Assembly: GCF_013386115.1 (NCBI RefSeq)
Contig: NZ_JACAOR010000007.1
Location: forward strand, 582,702 to 646,701
Direction of reading: 5' to 3'
Source of the DNA: Pseudomonas gingeri
GTDB lineage: Bacteria; Pseudomonadota; Gammaproteobacteria; Pseudomonadales; Pseudomonadaceae
Length of the DNA stretch: 64,000 nt
Both the position numbers and the translations under genes were made by a program. Under the pieces are notes generated by a model. It did not search any database. It had not been told where the DNA came from and saw only the letters and a program-made list of their open reading frames with translations. This document shows, one piece after another, positions 25,398 to 32,949 of this stretch (positions within the stretch are counted from its first letter, which is position 1; every line of letters begins with the position of its first letter).

Positions 25398-27302
25398 TCA
25401 AACCGACAGTTCAACCAGCAGCTTGTTCAGTCGGCGCACGTAGGCCGCCGGGTCCTTCAAGCTGTCGCCGGCCGCCAGGGCCGCCTGGTCGAGCAGGATA
25501 TGGGACAGGTCGCCGAAGCGGTCTTCGTCCGGCTCGGCATCGAGCTTCTCGATCAACGGGTGGGTCGGGTTGAATTCGAAGATCGGCTTGGAGTCCGGCA
25601 CCTTCTGCCCGCTGGCTTCGAGGATCTGGCGCATTTGCAGGCCCAGGTCCTGCTCACCAATGGCCAGGATCGCCGGCGAGTCGGTCAGGCGGTGGGAAAC
25701 CCGCACTTCGCTGACAGCGTCGCCCAGGGCGGTCTTGAGGCGCTCAACCAGGCCTTCCTTGGTCTTGGCGACTTCCTCGGCAGCCTTCTTGTCCTCTTCC
25801 GAGTCCAGGTTGCCCAGGTCCAAGTCACCCCGTGCCACGTCGACAAAGCTCTTGCCGTCGAATTCGTTGAGGTAGCTCATCAGCCACTCGTCGATGCGAT
25901 CGGTCAGCAGCAGCACTTCGATGCCTTTCTTGCGGAAGACTTCCAGGTGCGGGCTGTTCTTGACCTGGGCGTAGGTTTCGCCGGTCAGGAAGTAGATCTT
26001 GTCCTGGCCTTCCTTGGCGCGTGCCAGGTACTCGGCCAGGGACACCACCTGCTCGCCTTCTTCGCCCTGGGTAGAGGCGAAACGCAGCAGGCCGGCGATT
26101 TTTTCCTTGTTGGCGAAATCTTCGGCCGGGCCTTCTTTCATGACCTGGCCGAAGTTCTTCCAGAAGCCCTTGTATTGCTCGGGCTCGTTCTTCGCCAGTT
26201 TTTCCAGCATGTCGAGGACACGCTTGGTCAGCGCCGATTTCATCGAGTCGATGATCGGGTCTTTCTGCAGGATTTCTCGCGATACGTTCAGGGACAGGTC
26301 GTTGGAGTCGACCACGCCCTTGATGAAGCGCAGGTACAGCGGCAGGAAGGACTCGGCCTGGTCCATGACAAAGACGCGCTGGACGTACAGCTTGAGACCT
26401 TTCGGTGCCTCGCGCTGGTACAGGTCGAACGGCGCACGGGCCGGCACGTAGAGCAGCGAGCTGTATTCCAGCTTGCCTTCGACCTTGTTGTGGCTCCAGC
26501 TCAGCGGGTTCTCATAGTCATGGGCGATGTGCTTGTAGAACTCCTGGTACTCCTCGTCCTTCACCTCGGTGCGCGGACGGGTCCACAGGGCACTGGCACG
26601 GTTGACGGTTTCCCATTCCAGCGCCGGTTTCTCTTCGCCTTCGGCGGCCGCGGTTTCTTTCGGCAGTTCGATCGGCAGGGCGATATGGTCGGAGTACTTC
26701 TTGATGATATTGCGCAGGCGCCAGCCATCGGCGAACTCGTCTTCACCGGACTTCAGGTGCAGGACGATGCGGGTGCCGCGATCAGCTTTCTCCACGGTGG
26801 CGACTTCGAACTCGCCCTCGCCCCTGGAAGACCAGTGCACGCCTTCGCTGGCCGACAGGCCGGCACGGCGGCTGAACACTTCGACCTGGTCGGCGACGAT
26901 AAAGGCCGAGTAGAAGCCCACGCCGAACTGGCCGATCAGGTGCGAATCCTTCTTCTGGTCGCCCGAGAGGTTCTTCATGAAATCGGCGGTGCCCGACTTG
27001 GCGATGGTCCCCAGGTGGGTGATCACATCGTCGCGGCTCATGCCGATACCGTTGTCTTCGAGGGTGACGGTCTTGGCGTCCTTGTCGAAGCTCACGCGGA
27101 TTTTCAGTTCGGCGCCACCTTCCAGCAACTCAGGCTTGGACAGGGCTTCGAAACGTAATTTGTCGACGGCGTCGGAGGCGTTGGAGATCAATTCGCGAAG
27201 GAAGATTTCCTTGTTGGAATACAGCGAATGGATCATGAGGTGCAGCAGTTGCTTCACCTCGGTCTGGAAGCCCAGGGTTTCCTTTTGAGTTTCCACACTC
27301 AT
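25398..27302 (-). CDS. htpG: Molecular chaperone HtpG (bacterial Hsp90)
   Basis: This 634-residue protein is the cytosolic Hsp90 homologue. The N-terminal GHKL ATPase domain contains LRELISNASDAVDKLRFEAL, DNGIGMSRDDVITHLGTIAKSG and GQFGVGFYSAF. The middle domain and the C-terminal dimerisation domain follow, and there is no eukaryotic MEEVD tail. ATG 27300-27302 (MSVETQKETLGF) gives the standard Pseudomonas length; MTM two codons upstream is the alternative. A sigma-32 type promoter sits 67 bases upstream and the gene ends at a strong terminator, so it is a monocistronic heat-shock gene. Confidence 0.98.
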   Translation of the reverse strand: MSVETQKETLGFQTEVKQLLHLMIHSLYSNKEIFLRELISNASDAVDKLRFEALSKPELLEGGAELKIRVSFDKDAKTVTLEDNGIGMSRDDVITHLGTIAKSGTADFMKNLSGDQKKDSHLIGQFGVGFYSAFIVADQVEVFSRRAGLSASEGVHWSSRGEGEFEVATVEKADRGTRIVLHLKSGEDEFADGWRLRNIIKKYSDHIALPIELPKETAAAEGEEKPALEWETVNRASALWTRPRTEVKDEEYQEFYKHIAHDYENPLSWSHNKVEGKLEYSSLLYVPARAPFDLYQREAPKGLKLYVQRVFVMDQAESFLPLYLRFIKGVVDSNDLSLNVSREILQKDPIIDSMKSALTKRVLDMLEKLAKNEPEQYKGFWKNFGQVMKEGPAEDFANKEKIAGLLRFASTQGEEGEQVVSLAEYLARAKEGQDKIYFLTGETYAQVKNSPHLEVFRKKGIEVLLLTDRIDEWLMSYLNEFDGKSFVDVARGDLDLGNLDSEEDKKAAEEVAKTKEGLVERLKTALGDAVSEVRVSHRLTDSPAILAIGEQDLGLQMRQILEASGQKVPDSKPIFEFNPTHPLIEKLDAEPDEDRFGDLSHILLDQAALAAGDSLKDPAAYVRRLNKLLVELSV

Positions 27303-27368
27303 GGTCATCAAACTCCAATTGGATGGCAGTGGCCGCCCCCCTGAGGGTTGGCGGCGGGTTGTCATCAA

Positions 27369-27396
27369 AGTTGGGGGCTATGGTGGGGATTTCAAG
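27369..27396 (-). promoter_or_regulatory. Sigma-32 (heat-shock) promoter of htpG
   Basis: On the minus strand CTTGAAA (27390-27396) is a perfect sigma-32 -35 element. It is followed after 13 bases by CCCCAACT (27369-27376), 6 of 8 with the -10 consensus CCCCATNT. Transcription would start near 27362, about 60 bases before htpG. The -35 overlaps the stop codon of the upstream thioesterase gene. Confidence 0.7.
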
Positions 27397-27847
27397 TGCT
27401 GGGGAGTGTTTCCTCGATCTTGAAGTGGGCCCGGGCGGTGGCAATCGGCTCGGCCTCGGTGCTCTGCCAGGCGGTAATGGCGACATTCGCCACCCGTCGG
27501 CCCTGGCGACATACCTGGCATTTGGCATAGGTATCGCGAAACTGCCCGGCACGCAGGTAGTCGAGGGAGAAGTCGATGACCTTGGGCACCCCGGGCGAAC
27601 CGGTGAAGACCAGCAGGTGCAGGGCGGCCGCCAGTTCCATGAAGCCGGCGATGACACCACCATGGATCGCCGGCAACAAAGGGTTACCAATATTGTCCTT
27701 GTTCGCCGGCAGGCGGAACAGCAACTCGTCCCCCAAGCGGGAGCATTCGATGCCGATCAGCTTGGCGTAGGGAATCCGTTGCAGGAGCTGGCCATAGTCG
27801 CCTTGCTGGTGTGCCTGCTGGAGCAGGTCCTTGAAGTCGTTGCTCAT
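27392..27847 (-). CDS. Hotdog-fold thioesterase (PaaI family)
   Basis: This 151-residue hotdog protein has the active-site loop LLPAIHGGVIAGFMELAAAL (HGG, then Glu in the helix), typical of PaaI-type acyl-CoA thioesterases. Its start overlaps the stop of the next thioesterase gene by 4 nt (27844-27847, ATGA). The two are probably diverged paralogues that may act as a heterodimer. It is located just upstream of htpG, whose heat-shock promoter uses the end of this gene. Confidence 0.87.
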   Translation of the reverse strand: MSNDFKDLLQQAHQQGDYGQLLQRIPYAKLIGIECSRLGDELLFRLPANKDNIGNPLLPAIHGGVIAGFMELAAALHLLVFTGSPGVPKVIDFSLDYLRAGQFRDTYAKCQVCRQGRRVANVAITAWQSTEAEPIATARAHFKIEETLPST

Positions 27848-28320
27848 GCCGCTCCTCCGTTGATCGAGCCACCGAAGCGCTGGCTGCCCTTGATACCCTT
27901 GCCCATGCGCATGAAGGTCCCGACCACATGGGCGATGGGGTTTGCCGGATCATCCTGGTAGGCAACACCGCGGGCAAAAATGATGTCGCGGGTGACCCGG
28001 TAGCATTCGGCGAAGCCATAGACGTCCTGGCCCGGCTGCGCGGGGTGCATGTAGTCGATCCGCAGGTCGAGGGTCGGACAGACTTCGAACTCGGGCAGGA
28101 CGCACAGGGTCGCCATGCCACAGGCGGTGTCCATCAGCGACGTCAGGGCACCGCCATGGATCACGCCGCTCTGGGGATCACCGACGATCTGCGGGCTGTA
28201 GGGCAGGATCAAGGTCAATCCACGGGTATCGGCACTGTGCAGGGACAGGCCGAGAACCTGGCAATGCCGCAGTGCACCGAGAAAACGCGTGGCGCGCTCA
28301 AAAACGGGGTTCTCACTCAT
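27844..28320 (-). CDS. Hotdog-fold thioesterase (PaaI family)
   Basis: This 158-residue hotdog protein has the loop GVIHGGALTSLMDTACGM: HGG with an Asp in place of the Glu seen in the adjacent copy. Other conserved-looking stretches are LDLRIDYMHPAQPG and GTFMRMGKGIKGS. It is the first gene of a two-gene overlapping pair. The Asp/Glu difference suggests different catalytic detail or substrate choice. Confidence 0.87.
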   Translation of the reverse strand: MSENPVFERATRFLGALRHCQVLGLSLHSADTRGLTLILPYSPQIVGDPQSGVIHGGALTSLMDTACGMATLCVLPEFEVCPTLDLRIDYMHPAQPGQDVYGFAECYRVTRDIIFARGVAYQDDPANPIAHVVGTFMRMGKGIKGSQRFGGSINGGAA

Positions 28321-28483
28321 GGAATGAACATCTCATATCAATATCGGCGACGATAAAATCTGCACAATTGGTAAAAGTTCCGCACCGGGAATAGTTATAT
28401 ATCTTTGCAAATCAAGGAACTTAACCCTTGGGCTCGGGTTCGAAAGGCCAGTAGTAACTATTTCCACAAAGGAGCAATACCCC

Positions 28484-28729
28484 ATGCGTAAGACTTTAGC
28501 TATTGCCTTGATGCTGACCGCTTCTCTGGGTCTCGCTGCCTGCGATAAAAAATCAGAGGACAAAGCTCAAGACGCAAACCAGCACGCCGAGCAAGCTCAG
28601 CAAAAAATGAACGAAGCCCAGGATAAGGTGAACGACGCGGCGAAGGAAAACGCCGAAGCTGCCAAAGCTCAGGCTGAATCCAACAAGGCGGCTGCCGAAG
28701 AGGCCAATAAAGAAGCCACCGGTTCTTGA
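28484..28729 (+). CDS. Small Ala/Lys/Glu-rich lipoprotein
   Basis: This 81-residue lipoprotein has a clear signal and lipobox LGLAAC, with Cys20 lipidated and followed by DKKSEDK. Asp at +2 is the inner-membrane retention signal in E. coli, though Pseudomonas rules differ. The mature ~60 residues are almost all Ala, Lys, Glu, Gln, Asp and Asn (for example KVNDAAKENAEAAKAQAESN) and should form one long amphipathic coiled coil. It is comparable in style to Lpp/OprI but lacks a C-terminal Lys for murein attachment. AAAGGAGC precedes the ATG. The function is unknown. Confidence 0.85.
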   Translation: MRKTLAIALMLTASLGLAACDKKSEDKAQDANQHAEQAQQKMNEAQDKVNDAAKENAEAAKAQAESNKAAAEEANKEATGS

Positions 28730-28774
28730 GTCATTGGAGTTTCTTCCTTTGCGGAAGAACTCAGGTTGCAAAAG

Positions 28775-28800
28775 AAAGCCCGCCTTGTGCGGGCTTTACT
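28775..28800 (+). terminator. Terminator of the small lipoprotein gene
   Basis: AAAGCCCGC (28775-28783) pairs with GCGGGCTTT (28789-28797) around a 5-base loop. The T-run is short (three). A second hairpin, TTCTTCC...GGAAGAA (28741-28759), sits just before it. Confidence 0.7.
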
Positions 28801-28863
28801 TTGTCCGTCGGCTAACTTTCCTACAGATTATTCCAATATCCTGGGATGCAACTACTGAAGTCC

Positions 28864-28872
28864 TGTGGATAA
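28864..28872 (-). promoter_or_regulatory. DnaA box (perfect consensus)
   Basis: TGTGGATAA is the reverse complement of the strict DnaA box TTATCCACA. It pairs with the opposite-facing box at 28940, and the two flank a terminator in an intergenic region. Confidence 0.45.
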
Positions 28873-28898
28873 CAGTCCACCGGGACAAGAAGCAAAGC

Positions 28899-28936
28899 AA
28901 AAGCCCCCGGTCGTTATCCGACACGGGGGCTTTTTT
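28899..28936. terminator. Terminator hairpin between the lipoprotein gene and brnQ
   Basis: AAAGCCCCCG (28900-28909) pairs with CGGGGGCTTT (from 28924), with six Ts on the plus strand and four on the minus strand. It probably ends brnQ transcription (minus) and backs up the lipoprotein terminator (plus). Confidence 0.8.
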
Positions 28937-28939
28937 CAC

Positions 28940-28948
28940 TTATCCACA
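28940..28948 (+). promoter_or_regulatory. DnaA box (perfect consensus)
   Basis: TTATCCACA matches the strict DnaA consensus. It faces the box at 28864-28872, with 67 bases between the two. Confidence 0.45.
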
Positions 28949-28972
28949 ACCCGTTCGTGACGGGCGCAGACC

Positions 28973-30286
28973 TCAGGCCAGCGCTTCGCTGCGTTTTCCG
29001 AGCAGACGGTCAATCACCACGACCACCACCAGCATGATCACCGAAGGCACCAGCCAGGCCAGCCCCTGCTCGCTCAGCGGCAGGTGGGACAGTTGCGTCG
29101 GCATCCAGTCGGCCAGGCCCGCACCCTTCAGCGCATCGACCATCCCGAACAGGAACGACACCAGCATCACCGGCCCGACGATACGTCCCTGAGCGTGCCA
29201 GAACGACTGGCAGAAGCTCAGCGCCACCAGGGCGATGCAGGGCGGATAGATCGCCGTCAGCACCGGAATCGAGAACGCGATCAGCTTGGTCAGCCCCAGA
29301 TTCGACACCAGCAGCGAAAACGCCGCCAGGATGATCACCAGGGTCTTGTACGACAGCGGCAGCACCCGGCTGAAGTACTCGGCACAGGCACAGGTCAGGC
29401 CGACTGCCGTCACCAGGCAGGCCAGGGAAATCAGCACCGCCAGGAAACCGCTGCCCAGGGAGCCGAAGGTGTGTTGCACGTAGGCATGCAACACCGCCGC
29501 CCCGTTGGTGGCACCGACCGCCACTTCATGGCTGCCCGAGCCCAGGCGGAACAGGCTGATATACACCAGCGCCAGGCCGACACCGGCGATCAGACCGGCG
29601 ATGATCGCGTAGCGGGTGATCAACCGTGGCGACTCGACACCGCGCGAGCGGATGGCGTTGACGATGACGATGCCGAACACCAGGGCACCGAGGGTATCCA
29701 TGGTCAGGTAGCCATTGATAAAGCCCTGGGAAAACGGCGCGGCCACGTATTCAGGCGTGGCGGTACCGATATCCCCCGCCGGCAGGGCAAACGCCGCGAT
29801 GCCCAGGACCGCCAGGGCAATGATCTTCAACGGGGCGAGAAAGCGCCCGACGGTATCCAGCAGGCGCCCCGGGTAGAGGGAGATGAAGAACACCAGCAGG
29901 AAATACACCGAACTGTAGAGGAACAGCGCCAGCGGGCTTTCACCGGTCAAGGGCGCCAGGCCGACTTCAAAGGACACGGTCGCGGTACGTGGCGTGGCGA
30001 ACAACGGGCCAACCGCCAGGTAGCAGACCGCGGCCAGCAGGCCACCGGCAAGCTTGCCGATCGGGCTGCTCAAGGCGTCCATGGCGCCGCCGACCTTGGC
30101 CAGGGCAACGACAGTGACGACCGGCAGGCCAACCGCGGTAATCAGGAAACCCAGCGCCGCCATCCAGACATGGGGTCCGGACTGCAGGCCGACGATGGGG
30201 GGGAAGATGATGTTACCGGCCCCGACGAACAGGGCAAAGGTCATAAAACCAAGTGCCAGGATGTCCTGGCCTTTCAACACTTTCAT
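28973..30286 (-). CDS. brnQ: Branched-chain amino acid carrier BrnQ (LIVCS family)
   Basis: This 437-residue inner-membrane Na+-coupled symporter is for leucine, isoleucine and valine. It has about twelve hydrophobic segments. The N-terminus KVLKGQDILALGFMTFALFV and then GAGNIIFPPIVGLQSGPHVW are typical of LivII/BrnQ proteins, as is the central GYLTMDTLGALVFGIVIVNA. It starts at ATG 30284-30286 after AAAGG-type sequence. It appears monocistronic, lying between REP elements and a terminator. Confidence 0.95.
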   Translation of the reverse strand: MKVLKGQDILALGFMTFALFVGAGNIIFPPIVGLQSGPHVWMAALGFLITAVGLPVVTVVALAKVGGAMDALSSPIGKLAGGLLAAVCYLAVGPLFATPRTATVSFEVGLAPLTGESPLALFLYSSVYFLLVFFISLYPGRLLDTVGRFLAPLKIIALAVLGIAAFALPAGDIGTATPEYVAAPFSQGFINGYLTMDTLGALVFGIVIVNAIRSRGVESPRLITRYAIIAGLIAGVGLALVYISLFRLGSGSHEVAVGATNGAAVLHAYVQHTFGSLGSGFLAVLISLACLVTAVGLTCACAEYFSRVLPLSYKTLVIILAAFSLLVSNLGLTKLIAFSIPVLTAIYPPCIALVALSFCQSFWHAQGRIVGPVMLVSFLFGMVDALKGAGLADWMPTQLSHLPLSEQGLAWLVPSVIMLVVVVVIDRLLGKRSEALA

Positions 30287-30388
30287 TTAAGGAAATACCA
30301 CACTGCTGAATCGGAATTTAGAGAGGGATTTCCCGTGGGGTGGGGGAAATGCTGTCGACCCGTTTGAGGTTGACCCGTTTAGCGCGCC

Positions 30389-30405
30389 GCTCCCTTTTGG
30401 GGAGC
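30389..30405. other. Small hairpin upstream of brnQ
   Basis: GCTCCC-TTTTG-GGGAGC forms a short hairpin in the 418-base gap between brnQ and sucD. The gap also holds a direct repeat containing GACCCGTTT near 30358-30380 (with GTTTGAGGTTGACCCGTTT), the REP pair at 30534-30607 and the sucD terminator at 30652. No gene is seen in the gap. Confidence 0.4.
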
Positions 30406-30533
30406 AAACGCAAAATGGCTGCCAGACTAACGAATTTGCGCGGCAAACGCACTGTTAGAGGGCATGTTGTCCGATAAGCGACACTTCACTGTCGCGTTTT
30501 CGTATGAAATCGGTACAGCCTGTAGTGACACCT

Positions 30534-30607
30534 TCGCGGGCAAGCCCGCTCCCACAGTGTCCGCGTCGTACACCTGGAATCTGTGGGAGCGGGCTTGCCC
30601 GCGAAGA
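30534..30607. repeat. REP pair (GCGGGC type), inverted
   Basis: TCGCGGGCAAGCCCGCTCCC at 30534 and GTGGGAGCGGGCTTGCCCGC ending near 30603 face each other over a ~26-base spacer, between brnQ and the end of the suc operon. Confidence 0.9.
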
Positions 30608-30651
30608 GGCCAGCACAAACGACACAGGCCTTTCCCCTACCCACAAAGCAC

Positions 30652-30675
30652 AAAGGCCACCCGAAGGTGGCCTTT
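30652..30675 (-). terminator. Terminator hairpin after sucD
   Basis: AAAGGCCACC-CGAA-GGTGGCCTTT is a perfect 10-bp stem with a tetraloop, 30 bases after the sucD stop on the minus strand. It ends the sdh-suc cluster. Confidence 0.85.
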
Positions 30676-30704
30676 GCTGGTGGAGCGTCAGCTAAGCGCG
30701 AGGC

Positions 30705-31586
30705 TTACTTGACAGCCCAACCGGTCAGCTCGGCCAGGGCCTTGCCGATGTCTGCCAGCGAACGCACGGTTTTCACGCCTGCGTCTTGCAGAGCAGCGAA
30801 CTTCTCGTCTGCAGTGCCTTTGCCGCCAGAGATGATTGCGCCAGCATGGCCCATGCGCTTGCCCGGAGGAGCAGTCACACCAGCGATGTAGGAAACAACC
30901 GGCTTGGTCACGTGAGCCTTGATGTAGGCAGCCGCTTCTTCTTCAGCCGAACCGCCGATCTCGCCGATCATGACGATCGCTTCGGTCTTCGGGTCTTCCT
31001 GGAACAGCTTCAGGATGTCGATGAAGTTCGAACCCGGGATCGGGTCACCGCCGATGCCGACGCAGGTCGACTGACCGAAACCGGCGTCAGTGGTCTGCTT
31101 CACAGCTTCGTAGGTCAGGGTGCCGGAACGGGAAACGATACCGACCTTGCCTGGCAAGTGAATGTGACCTGGCATGATGCCGATCTTGCATTCGCCTGGA
31201 GTGATCACGCCTGGGCAGTTAGGGCCGATCAGGATCACGCCCAGTTCGTCGCACTTGACCTTGGCGTCCAGCATGTCCAGGGTAGGAATGCCTTCGGTGA
31301 TGCAGACGATCAGCTTGATGCCGCCGAATGCCGCTTCCAGGATCGAGTCCTTGCAGAAAGGAGCCGGAACGTAGATCACGCTGGCGGTGGCGCCAGTGGC
31401 TGCTACAGCGTCTTTCACGGTGTTGAACACTGGCAGGCCCAGGTGCTCGGTGCCGCCTTTGCCCGGTGTTACGCCACCGACCATCTTGGTGCCGTATTCG
31501 ATGGCTTGCTGGGTGTGGAAACTACCTTGCGAACCGGTAATACCCTGGCAGATAACTTTGGTGTCTTTATTGATCAGGACGCTCAT
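30705..31586 (-). CDS. sucD: Succinate-CoA ligase (ADP-forming) alpha subunit
   Basis: This 293-residue subunit binds CoA and carries the phosphohistidine intermediate. It has the N-terminal CoA-binding Rossmann part (TKVICQGITGSQGSFHTQQA) and, near the C-terminus, PPGKRMGHAGAIISGG, in which the active His is phosphorylated. SucCD makes ATP from succinyl-CoA in the TCA cycle. Its ATG overlaps the sucC stop by one base, so they are translated together. It is the last gene of the cluster, followed by a terminator. Confidence 0.98.
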   Translation of the reverse strand: MSVLINKDTKVICQGITGSQGSFHTQQAIEYGTKMVGGVTPGKGGTEHLGLPVFNTVKDAVAATGATASVIYVPAPFCKDSILEAAFGGIKLIVCITEGIPTLDMLDAKVKCDELGVILIGPNCPGVITPGECKIGIMPGHIHLPGKVGIVSRSGTLTYEAVKQTTDAGFGQSTCVGIGGDPIPGSNFIDILKLFQEDPKTEAIVMIGEIGGSAEEEAAAYIKAHVTKPVVSYIAGVTAPPGKRMGHAGAIISGGKGTADEKFAALQDAGVKTVRSLADIGKALAELTGWAVK

Positions 31587-32752
31587 TATTTGCCCTCCGC
31601 AGCTTTGACAACTTGTTGAGCAGCGTCGGTCAGGCTGGTAGCAGCGATGATATTCAAGCCGCTTTCTGCCAGTACTTTAGCGCCCAGTTCAGCGTTGTTG
31701 CCTTCAAGGCGCACAACAACCGGGATTTTCACGCCGACTTCTTTCACTGCACCGATGATGCCTTCGGCAATCATGTCGCAACGAACGATGCCGCCGAAGA
31801 TGTTGACCAGTACTGCAGCGACGTTGGTGTCGGACAGGATGATCTTGAACGCTTCGGTTACGCGTTCCTTGGTAGCACCACCGCCCACGTCGAGGAAGTT
31901 GGCTGGCTTGCCGCCATGCAGGTTGACGATGTCCATGGTACCCATGGCCAGGCCGGCACCGTTGACCATGCAGCCGATGTTGCCTTCCAGGGCCACGTAG
32001 TTCAGTTCGAACTTGGCAGCGTGCGCTTCGCGCGGATCGTCCTGGGACGGATCGTGGAAGGTTTTCAGCTTAGGCTGACGGTACATGGCGTTGGCGTCGA
32101 TGTTGATCTTGGCATCGAGGCAATGCAGATCGCCGTCGGCCTTGATCACCAGCGGGTTCACTTCCAGCAGTGCCAGGTCGTGATCCTTGAACAGCTTGGC
32201 CAGGCCAACGAAGATCTTGGCGAACTGGGCAACCTGCTTGCCTTCCAGACCCAGCTGGAATGCCAGCTCGCGACCCTGGAATGGCTGAGCGCCAACCAGT
32301 GGATCGATAGTGGCCTTGAGGATTTTCTCAGGGGTGTCGTGAGCGATTTTCTCGATGTCCACGCCACCTTCGGTGGAAGCCATGAACACGATGCGACGGC
32401 TCGAACGGTCAACGACAGCGCCCAGGTACAGCTCTTTAGCGATATCAGTGCACGATTCAACCAGGATCTTGGTGACAGGCTGGCCATTGGCGTCAGTCTG
32501 ATAGGTCACCAGACGCTTGCCCAGCCACTGCTGTGCGAAGGCCTTAGCGTCTTCTTTGCTGCGAACCAGCTTGACGCCGCCCGCTTTACCGCGACCACCG
32601 GCGTGAACCTGGGCTTTTACAACCCACTCGGAACCACCGATCTTGTCGCAAGCTTCTGCTGCTTCTTCCGGGGTGTCTACCGCGTAGCCTTTGGATACTG
32701 GCAGGCCGTATTCAGCGAACAGCTGCTTACCCTGATACTCGTGAAGATTCAT
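31586..32752 (-). CDS. sucC: Succinate-CoA ligase (ADP-forming) beta subunit
   Basis: This 388-residue ATP-grasp subunit starts MNLHEYQGKQLFAEYGLPVS. The nucleotide-binding region contains VVKAQVHAGGRGKAGGVKLV, and the conserved LEVNPLVIKADGDLHCLDAK and NIFGGIVRCDMIAEGI follow. It forms the heterotetramer with SucD. I chose ATG 32750-32752; the open frame runs upstream to 32908 without homology. It lies 197 bases downstream of lpdG, a gap large enough for its own promoter. Confidence 0.98.
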   Translation of the reverse strand: MNLHEYQGKQLFAEYGLPVSKGYAVDTPEEAAEACDKIGGSEWVVKAQVHAGGRGKAGGVKLVRSKEDAKAFAQQWLGKRLVTYQTDANGQPVTKILVESCTDIAKELYLGAVVDRSSRRIVFMASTEGGVDIEKIAHDTPEKILKATIDPLVGAQPFQGRELAFQLGLEGKQVAQFAKIFVGLAKLFKDHDLALLEVNPLVIKADGDLHCLDAKINIDANAMYRQPKLKTFHDPSQDDPREAHAAKFELNYVALEGNIGCMVNGAGLAMGTMDIVNLHGGKPANFLDVGGGATKERVTEAFKIILSDTNVAAVLVNIFGGIVRCDMIAEGIIGAVKEVGVKIPVVVRLEGNNAELGAKVLAESGLNIIAATSLTDAAQQVVKAAEGK

Positions 32753-32949
32753 GCTTTTTACCGTCTTCGTTAGGTACTGCGCGTTCGGTGCTGCACTGAT
32801 TGCAGTGCCGCACCACCTGTGACTGCTGCTTGCGTCGTTATCCGGTCGCCCGGCGAAACAACGCAAGACTGCGTCCAGCGGATGTTCCGCGGTGAGTCTT
32901 GCGCGCAAGGCTCACGACGGGCGATCCGCCGTGGTTTCTTATTATTCGC

